Below the pieces are notes generated by a model. That model saw only the letters and a program-made list of their open reading frames with translations, ran no database searches and was not told the DNA's origin. 64,000 nucleotides of DNA from Hyphomicrobiales bacterium (GTDB lineage: Bacteria > Pseudomonadota > Alphaproteobacteria > Rhizobiales > Rhizobiaceae): NCBI GenBank assembly GCA_900468625.1, contig UBUL01000034.1, forward strand, positions 1-64,000. The letters are read 5' to 3'. Shown piece after piece: positions 1-9,200 of this stretch. Position 1 is the first letter of the stretch. Every line of letters begins with the position of its first letter. The position numbers and the translations under genes are program-made.

Positions 1-26
1 GCAACAAGGCCAAAAATGAGTGCCAT
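1..26 (-). CDS. Partial 5' end of a minus-strand gene running off the window
   Basis: Only the first eight codons are visible, reading MALIFGLV. They are preceded by a strong Shine-Dalgarno (AGGAGG-type; TCCTCC on the plus strand at 32-37) spaced five bases from the ATG. The hydrophobic start would fit a signal peptide or first membrane segment. The start is inferred from the ribosome binding site alone; the product cannot be identified. Confidence 0.45.
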
Positions 27-421
27 GGCGATCCTCCATGCGCCTGCGTCGCTCAACGGGACGCCGGGCGACATACGGCAATTAGCGGGAAATTAATTAG
101 CCGACTATCTTTCTTCGTTTTCCTGCCTTTTGCAAGACCAGCTTGTCACAAAACTGTTATAATATTCTCTTTTTGATTTAGAATCAGAAAGATGCCAGAA
201 AACCACCCCCGTCATTATACGCTACGAATACTCGTTTCGTTTGGAAACGCCGGCCTGAAAACGACGATTTTCTGTCCGAAACGATATTGCCGATGGGCGT
301 TGCTTCGCCTTTTCGCTTTGATCCATGCGACATCAGGCCAATATAGCACAAACCCCCTACTTTGCCGCAAAGCGGGTCTGGCGCCTGCGAGCCGGGGAGA
401 CAGGCCAGCGAGGATTTCGAG
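27..421. other. Divergent intergenic region, no gene seen
   Basis: This region separates the truncated minus-strand gene from the plus-strand MBL-fold gene. Its left half is AT-rich compared with the surrounding coding DNA and contains a TATAAT at 158-163, but no -35 hexamer lies at the right distance. The reading frames here are short and lack ribosome binding sites. I see no repeat or RNA gene. Confidence 0.5.
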
Positions 422-1228
422 ATGACGCACTTCATCTGCATCACATGCGGCACGCAATTCCGCGAAGGCGATCGGCCGCCGCCAACCTGCCCGATCTGCG
501 ACGACGACCGCCAGTTCGTGCCTCGATCGGGGCAGGAATGGACAGAGATGGCGATCCTCGGCCAAACGCATGCCGTCGTCTGGAATGAGGAAGCGGAGGG
601 CATTCACAGCCTGCAGATCTCACCCCATTTCGGCATCGGCCAGCGCGCCTTTTTGATCGAAGGGCCGGATGGCAATATCCTCTGGGATTGCCTCAGCCTC
701 GTCGATGAAGCCAGCAAAGCCCGGATCGCCGCCATGGGCGGCTTAAACGCGATTGCGATCTCCCATCCGCATTTCTACGCGTCGATGGCCGAATGGAGCA
801 TGGCCTTCGGCGAGGTACCGATCCATGTCCATGCCGATGACGATCAATGGGTGCAGAGAACGATTGCAGCCCTGCGTCCCTGGACAGGCGAGACGCTGCA
901 GATCGGCCGGGCGACCATGATCCGTTGCGGCGGGCATTTCGACGGCAGCTCAGTGCTTCATTGCCCGTGGCTCGACGGCGGGCGCGGCGCCCTTTTCGTC
1001 GGCGACACCATGCAGGTGACCATGGACCGCAAGTTCGTCAGCTTCATGCGTAGCTACCCGAACCTCGTTCCCCTTAATGCCAGCATCGTAAAGGCGATAT
1101 CGGAGACGGTTCGGCCCTACCGGTTCCAAACGATCCATGGCGCCTTCCCCGGCCGAACGATCGAGCGCGACGGCAACCGCGTGGTGGAACGCTCGGCGGA
1201 ACGATACGTAAAGGCGATCACCGGTTAA
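422..1228 (+). CDS. Zinc-ribbon plus metallo-beta-lactamase-fold protein
   Basis: The protein has 268 residues if it starts at the ATG at 422; an upstream in-frame ATG at 362 would add 20 residues of poor quality. The N-terminus carries two CxxC pairs (C6/C9 and C23/C26), a small rubredoxin-like zinc ribbon. The rest resembles a metallo-beta-lactamase fold: HPH at 115-117, GGH with H172, GD with D195, and a late His near 239. The canonical HxHxDH motif is altered, because after HPH comes FYAS and the DH pair is absent. One metal site may therefore be lost or rebuilt. The gene appears monocistronic. A hydrolase is likely, but the substrate cannot be inferred. Confidence 0.8.
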   Translation: MTHFICITCGTQFREGDRPPPTCPICDDDRQFVPRSGQEWTEMAILGQTHAVVWNEEAEGIHSLQISPHFGIGQRAFLIEGPDGNILWDCLSLVDEASKARIAAMGGLNAIAISHPHFYASMAEWSMAFGEVPIHVHADDDQWVQRTIAALRPWTGETLQIGRATMIRCGGHFDGSSVLHCPWLDGGRGALFVGDTMQVTMDRKFVSFMRSYPNLVPLNASIVKAISETVRPYRFQTIHGAFPGRTIERDGNRVVERSAERYVKAITG

Positions 1229-1487
1229 GGCGTCGGGGCGTGCCGGACAATGCTCCAGGCGGGTTCCCCAGTCGAGCCCGCAGGCATCAGGCGCAATTTC
1301 CGACCTGCCGCGAGGACGCATGATGATTAAAGGCACGTTAACGCTTCTGCATCATATCTGAATGCGTGTCTCTTCATGACATGCGCGGCGCCATGACGGC
1401 ATTGTTTGAAATGATTATGTCATTTGGCTCATTTCGGCGCGCTGGCCCTTTCAGCAAGACGCCGGATCATTTCAAAGGACCGATCCC

Positions 1488-3575
1488 GTGCAGGCCCGTT
1501 TTAATCTGATGACGAAGATCTTGGTGGTGGCATCGCTGGTCGTCATTGCCGCCCTTTGCGGCTTTTCAATTTATATCGACAGCCTTCAGCGCACTGCAAC
1601 TCGCGACGCGGTCAAAGGAGAGATCGAATCCTCCGGCCTTCAATCGTCCCAGAGCATTTCCAACTGGCTGGGCGCCCGTGTCATGCTGACCGAGCTTGCC
1701 GCCAATGCCGCTGCCAAAGCCGGAAATCCGGCGGCGATCACCAGTGCTTTCGACAATCCCGTCCTGTTGCGGGAGTTCATGTCGACCTATGTGGGTGACG
1801 AGCAAGGCGTCTTCACCAGCGTTCCCAATCAGCCGCTTCCGGCAGGCTACGATCCCCGCAAGCGTCCCTGGTACAAGGGTGCCGTTCAAGCCGACAGGCT
1901 GGTGCTGACCGATCCCTACAATGATGCCTCGACGGGCAATCTCATCATCAGCGCAGCCATGCCGGTCAAGCGCGACGGCAAGCTCTTCGGTGTCGCGGCA
2001 AGCGATTTTTCGCTCGGCTCGCTAGTCTCCATGATCAAGTCGGTCACGATGGGCGGCAAGGGTTCGGCATTCTTGGTGAAGAGCGATGGGACCATTCTCG
2101 TCCATCAGGATCAGCAACTGGTGACCAAGAAACTCGCCGACGCCTTCCCGCAAGCGACGCCCGCCGTTGGCTCCGGCATTTTCGAGACGACCTTTAACGG
2201 CAGGTCGGTTCTTGTCAGTTTCCTGCCCATTCAGGGCCTGCCCCGCGCCGATTGGTATCTCGGAGTTCAGATCGATCGTGATCAGGCCTTTGCCGGCGTT
2301 GCCAAGTTCAGGATTGCGGCCGCGGCTGCGACACTTATCGGCGTTGTCGCCCTGATCGCCGTATTGGCAGCCCTGCTGTCGCGATTGGTCGTCCGCCCGG
2401 TGCTTGAAATGACGAGCGTCATGGGCAGGCTCGCAGGCGGCGACGTCTCCGCCGCGATTCCTGGAACCGATCGCAAGGACGAACTCGGCCGCATGGCAGC
2501 CGCGGTCGCCGTTTTCCGGGACAACATGATCCAGCGAGGCCGCCTTGCGAAAGAGGCCGAAGATACCAGGATGTCCAGCGAACAGGAGCGGCGCGAACGC
2601 GAAGCTCTCAAGGCCAGCGAAGAAGAGCAGATCGCTGCGGCCGTGCAATCGCTTGCCGATGGGCTTGGCCGTCTTGCAGATGGCGATCTCGTCCATCGCA
2701 TCACGGTTCCCTTTGCCGGCGATCTCGATCGTCTGCGCAACGACTTCAATACCTCGGTTGCAAGGCTGCATGAAGCCATGGCGACCGTCGGACGCAATGC
2801 CCGGGCAATCGACACGGGTGCCGGAGAAATCCGCGCCGCTGCCGATAACCTCGCCCGGCGCACCGAGCAGCAGGCAGCCTCTGTCGAGGAGACAGCGGCT
2901 GCCCTCGAGGAAATCACCACCACCGTCAGGGACAGCGCCCGCCGGGCGGAGGAAGTCGGCCAGCTTGTCACCCGGGCTCGCGGCGGTGCGGAAAAATCCG
3001 GGCAGATCGTCGAAAAGGCCGTCGGCGCGATGAACATGATCGAAAAATCCTCCGGCGAGATTTCCAACATCATCGGTGTCATTGACGATATCGCCTTTCA
3101 GACGAACCTGCTTGCGCTCAATGCCGGTGTCGAAGCGGCGCGCGCTGGCGAAGCCGGCAAGGGCTTTGCCGTGGTTGCCCAGGAAGTCCGCGAGCTCGCC
3201 CAACGCTCCGCGCAGGCGGCCAAGGAAATCAAGTCCCTGATCACCGCCTCGGGCGAGCAGGTCAAGAACGGCGTCACCCTGGTCAACCAGACGGGCGAAG
3301 CGCTCGAGGTGATCGTCCGCGATGTCCAGGAGATCAATCGCAATATAGAGGCGATCGTGCGAGCTTCACGCGAACAATCGACCGGCCTGCAGGAGATCAA
3401 CACGGCCGTCAACACCATGGATCAGGGCACCCAGCAGAACGCGGCCATGGTGGAGGAACAGACCGCCGCAAGCCATGGCCTGGCATCGGAAGCCGCGACG
3501 CTGAATGAGCTGCTGGCTCAATTCCGCATTGCCGAGCAGACGGTCCATGAGACACGCCCCCGCCGCGCCGCCTGA
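1488..3575 (+). CDS. Methyl-accepting chemotaxis protein with Cache sensor
   Basis: This 695-residue transmembrane chemoreceptor has a TM1 at about 8-28, a periplasmic dCache-type sensor (WYKGA and DPYNDASTG motifs), TM2 at about 274-298, and a HAMP domain. A second HAMP-like stretch (around LADGDLVHRI) follows, then the coiled-coil signalling domain. The conserved hairpin tip (FQTNLLALNAGVEAARAGE) begins near residue 538. Receptors of this family control CheA through CheW; no che genes are nearby, so it probably feeds a remote array. The start is a GTG preceded by AAAGGAC; an internal ATG at codon 8 is possible. The ligand is unknown; dCache domains often bind amino or organic acids. Confidence 0.93.
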   Translation: MQARFNLMTKILVVASLVVIAALCGFSIYIDSLQRTATRDAVKGEIESSGLQSSQSISNWLGARVMLTELAANAAAKAGNPAAITSAFDNPVLLREFMSTYVGDEQGVFTSVPNQPLPAGYDPRKRPWYKGAVQADRLVLTDPYNDASTGNLIISAAMPVKRDGKLFGVAASDFSLGSLVSMIKSVTMGGKGSAFLVKSDGTILVHQDQQLVTKKLADAFPQATPAVGSGIFETTFNGRSVLVSFLPIQGLPRADWYLGVQIDRDQAFAGVAKFRIAAAAATLIGVVALIAVLAALLSRLVVRPVLEMTSVMGRLAGGDVSAAIPGTDRKDELGRMAAAVAVFRDNMIQRGRLAKEAEDTRMSSEQERREREALKASEEEQIAAAVQSLADGLGRLADGDLVHRITVPFAGDLDRLRNDFNTSVARLHEAMATVGRNARAIDTGAGEIRAAADNLARRTEQQAASVEETAAALEEITTTVRDSARRAEEVGQLVTRARGGAEKSGQIVEKAVGAMNMIEKSSGEISNIIGVIDDIAFQTNLLALNAGVEAARAGEAGKGFAVVAQEVRELAQRSAQAAKEIKSLITASGEQVKNGVTLVNQTGEALEVIVRDVQEINRNIEAIVRASREQSTGLQEINTAVNTMDQGTQQNAAMVEEQTAASHGLASEAATLNELLAQFRIAEQTVHETRPRRAA

Positions 3576-3645
3576 GGGATACGGTTCTGGTTCAGGCGTT
3601 TGATCCCGATCGGCCAGGCACGGCACCATTCAAATCTGTCAACCA

Positions 3646-3667
3646 GGATCGCGCGCTTGCGCGATCC
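3646..3667. terminator. Hairpin between convergent MCP and kinase genes
   Basis: GGATCGCGC and GCGCGATCC form a perfect 9-bp stem around a GCTT loop. The hairpin lies between two convergent genes, which fits a bidirectional terminator, although no long U-tract follows. Confidence 0.5.
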
Positions 3668-3729
3668 GTTGGAAACAAAGATAGCTCGTCCCGCAAGTCG
3701 ATGGCGCGGCAGCGAAAAACCTGGCCCGA

Positions 3730-5121
3730 TCAGCCCTCCAGTACCGACTGCTTGTCCTTGATCAGCCGTGCCGGCAGGTTGACTGTGACCGACAATCCGC
3801 CGAGATCGGAGCGGGCAAGCGTCAGCTTGCCGTCATAGGCTTCCACCAGATCCTTCACGATCGCCAGGCCGAAGCCGGTCCCGGCGATGCTTTCGTCCAG
3901 CCGCCGGCCGCGGCGGATGAAGGCCATCTCCGCATCCTCGGGCAGGCCTGGACCATCGTCTTCGATGCGCAGCTCCACGCCCCTTTGCTCGGGCAGCTGC
4001 GATAGGCGGACCTTGACCTTGCCTGCTGTCCATTTCCGCGCATTGTCGATCAGATTGCCGGTAATGTCGGCAAAATCCGCCTCATCGATCGCCAGCCACA
4101 TCTCGGGCGGCGCCGCAAGTTCGAAATCGATCTCCCGCTCGCTCGACAGGCGCCGCATGACGGAGATGATCTTCTGCAGGTCCGCGCCGGCGTTCATGAC
4201 GCCGACCGTATGGGCGGCTGCCAGGCTTGCGCGCGTTTGCGCCAGCGTCCGCTTGATCTGTGCCTCCATCCGGCTGACCTCCGTCTGGATCGCCGCCGCC
4301 CTCTCCGACATACCCTCTTCCGAAAGCGTACGCGCGGTCGCCTCGAGTGCGGCGAGCGGCGTCTTGAGACCATGGGCAAGATCGCCGGCGCGGGCGCGCG
4401 CCTGCGTCAACTGCGTCTCGCGGGATGCCAGCAGGCCGTTGAGATCGTCGACGAGCGGCTGGACCTCCCGCGGAAACTGGCCTGTAATCTTGCGCGCGGA
4501 TCGCTCCTGCACCGCCATCAAGGCCGCGCGCAGATCGTTCAGCGGCCGCAGCCCATATCGCAGAAAGGCCACCACCGCCACGATCAGGGCACCCGAAAGC
4601 ACGCCGAGCGAGGGCGCCATGGCATAGAAGAAGCGCCAGCGTGCCGGCGCGAGTTCGCGATTGTCGAGCGCCATCAGAATATCGACGGTCTGATCGCCGC
4701 TGGCCGAGGGAATCGAGATGGATCGTTCGACAGCGAGAAGATGCCCGCCATTCGGCCCCTTCATGTCCGTTGCCCGGCCGGCATCGCGCGGGCGGGAGCG
4801 AAGCCAGGACAGATTCTGCTCCCAGAGCGATTGCGAGCGCAGCTCGACAGTGCCGTTGCGCCCGATCTGCCAATAGAAACCGCCGTTCGGGATGCCGAAG
4901 CGGGAATCCGTCGGCGTGTCGTCAAGAAAAAGTTGGTTTGATGAGTTGATATCGACCGCGGCCAGCAGGACACGCAATTCCTCATCTATCTCGGACAGCG
5001 CGAGCGCCCTCACCGCCAGCCCGGAAATGGCGTTGATGCCGACGCCCGCCAGAAATGTTGCAACGATGATCGCCACAGCCGAACCGAGCAGCAACCGTCC
5101 CCGCAGCGAGAACGGGGTCAT
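3730..5121 (-). CDS. PhoQ/FeuQ-like sensor histidine kinase
   Basis: This is a 463-residue membrane sensor kinase. An N-terminal TM helix (about 8-30) and a second near 175-195 flank a periplasmic domain. A HAMP region follows, then a HisKA box with the phospho-acceptor His250 in DLAHGLKTPLA, a sequence typical of the PhoQ branch. The ATPase domain has an N box (NLIDNARKW), G1 (EDDGPGLP) and G2 (GTGFGLAIV). Its start overlaps the last four bases of the response-regulator gene upstream, so the two are translationally coupled. In rhizobia, FeuPQ of this branch controls osmoadaptation and glucan export; that equivalence is inferred from family and layout only. Confidence 0.9.
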   Translation of the reverse strand: MTPFSLRGRLLLGSAVAIIVATFLAGVGINAISGLAVRALALSEIDEELRVLLAAVDINSSNQLFLDDTPTDSRFGIPNGGFYWQIGRNGTVELRSQSLWEQNLSWLRSRPRDAGRATDMKGPNGGHLLAVERSISIPSASGDQTVDILMALDNRELAPARWRFFYAMAPSLGVLSGALIVAVVAFLRYGLRPLNDLRAALMAVQERSARKITGQFPREVQPLVDDLNGLLASRETQLTQARARAGDLAHGLKTPLAALEATARTLSEEGMSERAAAIQTEVSRMEAQIKRTLAQTRASLAAAHTVGVMNAGADLQKIISVMRRLSSEREIDFELAAPPEMWLAIDEADFADITGNLIDNARKWTAGKVKVRLSQLPEQRGVELRIEDDGPGLPEDAEMAFIRRGRRLDESIAGTGFGLAIVKDLVEAYDGKLTLARSDLGGLSVTVNLPARLIKDKQSVLEG

Positions 5122-5789
5122 GACGGCGGCGCCTCGCGTGGAATGACGTAGCCCTGTCCGCGGCGGGTCTCTATGACCGTTCCATCGAACTTGCGCCTGA
5201 GGCGTGCGACGACGACTTCAAGCGCATTCGACAAAAGCTCCGTCTCCTCGTCATAGATGCTGTCGGCGATCTGCGACCGGGAAAGCACGGTGCCGACATT
5301 GTGCATCAGATAGGCAAGAAGCCGATATTCGAGGGCGGTGACCTGCACCGGCTGCCCGCGAAACGAAACGGTGCGCTGGCGCGTATCGAGTTCCAGCACG
5401 CCATTGGAAAGGATGGGAGACGATTGCCCGGCCGCGCGGCGCATCAGCGCACGCACGCGCGCCAGAAGCTCTTCCATGCGAAACGGCTTGGTCAAATAGT
5501 CGTCGGCGCCGGCGTCCATGCCGTCGACTTTGTCGCGCCAACCGTCACGGGCCGTCAATATGATCACTGGCATGCCGCGGCGCTCGGCACGCCAGCGCCG
5601 CAATACCGTCAGGCCATCCAGCTTCGGAAGCCCGAGATCGAGGATGACGAGATCGAAATGCTCGACATCGCCGCGATACCACGCCTCCTCGCCGTTGCTT
5701 ACGGTCGAGACGACATAATGCTGATCCTCCAGACAGCGGCGCATGTCCGCCACGATGCTGGGCTCATCTTCAGCAATCAGAATGCGCAT
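5118..5789 (-). CDS. OmpR-family response regulator (PhoP/FeuP-like)
   Basis: The 223-residue regulator has a receiver domain with acidic pocket ED (7-8), the phospho-acceptor Asp51 in VILDLGLP, the switch Thr in ILTARD, and Lys in LTKPF. A winged-helix DNA-binding domain follows, ending with RRGQGYV. It is the middle gene of a PepSY-regulator-kinase operon, two bases after the PepSY gene and overlapping the kinase by four. Its likely partner is the adjacent kinase. Confidence 0.92.
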   Translation of the reverse strand: MRILIAEDEPSIVADMRRCLEDQHYVVSTVSNGEEAWYRGDVEHFDLVILDLGLPKLDGLTVLRRWRAERRGMPVIILTARDGWRDKVDGMDAGADDYLTKPFRMEELLARVRALMRRAAGQSSPILSNGVLELDTRQRTVSFRGQPVQVTALEYRLLAYLMHNVGTVLSRSQIADSIYDEETELLSNALEVVVARLRRKFDGTVIETRRGQGYVIPREAPPS

Positions 5790-5791
5790 TG

Positions 5792-6109
5792 TCAGCGTCT
5801 CTCGATCACGGCGAGCGTTGCGCCGTCGAGGACTATGTCACCACGTTTGCCGTCAGGCTTCAAGACACGCACGGCATAGGCCTGGCGCCCCGCGCGGCGA
5901 ACCCGCTTGATTCGCAGGACCTTGCCCGGCATTTCCCGTGCGACTACCGCATAGATCTCGCGCAGCGGCCGCAATGCGCCGCCATCCTCGACCAAAACGC
6001 TACTATGCAAACGAGCAGATGCGTCCGTGCCTAAAGAACTCAGCAAAGCCGCCACCAAGAGAACGGACAGCCGGCGGGGCCAGCCGGCTCTTCGCCCGAA
6101 TATGCGCAA
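5792..6109 (-). CDS. Small exported PepSY-like protein
   Basis: This 105-residue protein has a signal peptide (basic RRAGWPRR, then a hydrophobic stretch ending near TDASA). The C-terminal half, with PLREIY..V...MPGKVLRIKR and GDIVLDGATLAVI, fits the PepSY fold. The only in-frame start near a Shine-Dalgarno (AAGGA) is a TTG; a nearby ATG is out of frame. It leads the two-component operon. Small PepSY proteins in this position are often periplasmic modulators of the kinase, which is an inference here. Confidence 0.72.
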   Translation of the reverse strand: MRIFGRRAGWPRRLSVLLVAALLSSLGTDASARLHSSVLVEDGGALRPLREIYAVVAREMPGKVLRIKRVRRAGRQAYAVRVLKPDGKRGDIVLDGATLAVIERR

Positions 6110-6288
6110 CGATATTCATCCTTCTTAAAAAAACTGCACGCAGGCCGTGTCTCACGCTGTTCTAATTATAGCTGGCTCAACATTACAATTCACTGACAAC
6201 GCGCGTAAGAGAGCTGCAAATTGGAAGGTGTATAAGCATTGACAAATGGCACGCTGATTGTGCCGAGTTTCGTTCCGTAGAAGTTACC

Positions 6289-9200
6289 ATGACTATCCAG
6301 ATTTCGTCGATTACCCCAAATGCCAGCCTCTCGGTTTTCTCAGGCGGCATGCGGCCTGAATTCATCCGCAATGAAACCCTGGTGGACATATTCAAGGCAA
6401 CGGTCGCCCGCAGCCCCGACAAAACGGCGCTGACCCTGATCGGAACCGCCGAGGCGATGACCTATGCCGAACTCGATCAGCTGTCGGATGAGGCCGCGCG
6501 TGCACTCAGCCGCCGCGGCATCGGCCCGGGTGATTTCGTCGGCCTGTGGTTCCAGCGCTCTCTTGAGCTTCATGTCGCGCTTCTTGCTATCCTGAAGGCA
6601 GGCGCCGCCTACATTCCCTTCGATGCCGCTGCCCCTGCCGACCGCATCGCGGTGAGCCTTGCCGATTGTGGCGCGAAATGGCTGTTGACGCATGACGAGA
6701 AGGCGGCCGTGGCGCCTGCCTTCGACGGTCGGACGCTTGTTCTCAAGGAGCTGCTTGCCGAGCATGGCAATGGCGTCGCTCCGCGCGCCGCGACGAACCG
6801 TGATCCCGCTTACGCCATCTATACTTCCGGCTCCACCGGCAAGCCAAAAGGGATCGTCGTTACGCATGGAAACATCTGCCATTATCTGAGGGCGGGCAAC
6901 GACGTTCTCGGCATGGTCGAATCGGATGTCGTCCTTCAGCAGGCTTCAGTCGCCTTCGATCTTTCGCTTGAGGAAATATTCGTTCCCTATCTGGTCGGCG
7001 CGACCCTGAAGGTGGCGACATCGGCTGTCATGGCGGAGCTCGACAGGCTCGCCGACGTGCTGGAAGCGGAAAAGATTACGGTCATCGACACCGTGCCGAC
7101 CCTGCTCACCATGCTGGAGCGTGATGTCAAAAGCCTACGCGTCATCATCGTCGGCGGTGAAGCGTGCCCTCCGGCGATCGTCAGCCGCTTCTCCAAACCC
7201 GGCCGACGCCTGATCAATACCTACGGACCCACCGAGACGACTGTCGTGGCGACCTATGCCGAACTCGACGCCTCGCGGCCGATCACGATCGGCTGCCCGA
7301 TCGCGAACACGACCGCCTACGTCGTTGACGACAACCTGCAGCTCGTTGCGCGCGGAGATACCGGCGAGCTGCTGATCGGCGGGCCGGGTGTTGCCGCAGG
7401 ATACAGAAACCTGCCGCAGCTGACCGATGCCAAGTTCATCGCCAACCCCTTCGCGGCCAATGGCGATCCGGTGCTCTATCGCAGCGGCGACGCCGTGCTG
7501 ATGGACGAGGAAGGCGAGCTCCACTTCCTCGGCCGCATCGATGATCAGGTGAAGATACGCGGCTACCGCATCGAACTCGGCGAGATCGAGACCGTGGTCG
7601 GCGAACTTGCGGACGTGAAAGCTGCCTCCGTGGTCGTGCACCGGCCGCCGGACGGAGAGGAAATGCTCGTTGCGCATGTCGTGACGACCGGCAACGATTT
7701 CGATCGCGACAAGGCGCGCGCCGTGCTTGCCGCCAAGCTGCCGCCTTATATGGTACCTGCAGCCTGGCACAGCCATGTATCGCTGCCGCGGCTCCCTTCC
7801 GGCAAGATCGACAGGAAAACGCTCGCTGCGATCCCGCTGGTGGCCGATCAATCGGCCCAGGCGCAGGAACCGCCGCGTACATGGACCGAAGCACAATTGC
7901 TGAAGGCTGCCACCGAAGCGCTTCGCCTGCGTTCCATCAATTTCGAAGCTGATTTCTTCACCGAGCTCGGCGGCCATTCCATGCTCGCTGCCCGGTTTGT
8001 TTCCGAAGTCCGCAAGATCCCGCAGCTTGCGGGTATTGCCCTGCGCGACGTCTACGCCGGCCGTACCCTGCGGGGCATCGCGGCCATCCTGGAACAGCGC
8101 ATGGAGCGCGCCTCCGGGCAGCAGGAGCGGAAGAATTTCGAACCGGCTCCCTGGCGCCGGCGCTTCCTCTGCGGCTTGGCCCAGGCCGTGGTGTTGCCTT
8201 TCATCGTCGCGATCGCGACGCTGCAATGGATCGGCCTGCTGCTCGCCTCGATCCTGCTGATCGATGACGGCGCCTCGCTCTGGAACGAGATTCTCGTTCT
8301 CGGCAGCGTCTATCTCGGCCTCAATCTTGGCGAGAAGCTGCTCGTCGTCGCCCTCAAATGGCTCGTCATCGGCCGCACGCGCCCCGGCGTCTATCCGCTG
8401 TGGGGTACATATTATTTCCGCATCTGGCTGATGCAGCGCATCGTTCAGCTCACCGCACCAAAATTCCTTAAAGGCTCGCCGCTCATGCGTGTCTATATGC
8501 GTGCCCTTGGTGCCAAGGTCGGCAAGGATGCGATGATCGACGAATTCGAGGAAGGCGCGATCGACCTGGTGCGCGTCGGCGCCCGGTCCAGCCTCGGCGT
8601 CAAGCTGAAGCTTGCCAATGTCGAAGTCATCGGCAACCAGATCCATGTCGGTACGATCGACATCGGCGAAGGCGTACAGATCGGCAACGGCTCCGTCATC
8701 GGCCACAACGTCAAGATCGGCGACGGTGCCGTCATCGGTGATCTGACCGCGATCGCCGCCGGTACGCATGTCGAAGCCCACACCCGCTGGGACGGCTCGC
8801 CGGCACACAAGACGGGTCATGTGGAACACGAGGATATGCCCGCTCATCCGGAGCTTGGAACTGTCGGGCGCGTATTCCAGTTCGCCGCCTATTTCGTCGC
8901 CTACAATCTCAGCCTCGTCGTCGGTCTTCTGCCGATCTTCCCGGCTTTCTATCTTTTCACTGCCGTCCAGCAGATGTACGCGCCGGGCACCGACGAGCCT
9001 TTGTCCTGGGGAATGATCGCCGCGCTCTCTTGGCCGGCCGCTTTCCTGCTCATCGTCGTGTCCATGGCTGTCGTCGTGGCGCTCAGATGGGTGCTGCTGC
9101 CTCGTGTCGTGCCGGGCCGCTATTCCATTTTCGGCAATCTCTATTTCCGCAAATGGGTCGTCGGCCTGACCACCGAGGCGATGCTTGAAACCCTGAATTC

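Noticed and set aside
158..163. TATAAT as -10 promoter element
   Set aside because: The sequence is perfect, but no -35 hexamer lies 16-18 bases upstream, so I do not call a promoter.
6239..6267. TTGACA before the NRPS gene as a sigma-70 promoter
   Set aside because: The hexamer at 6239-6244 is perfect, but nothing resembling a -10 element occurs at the correct spacing.
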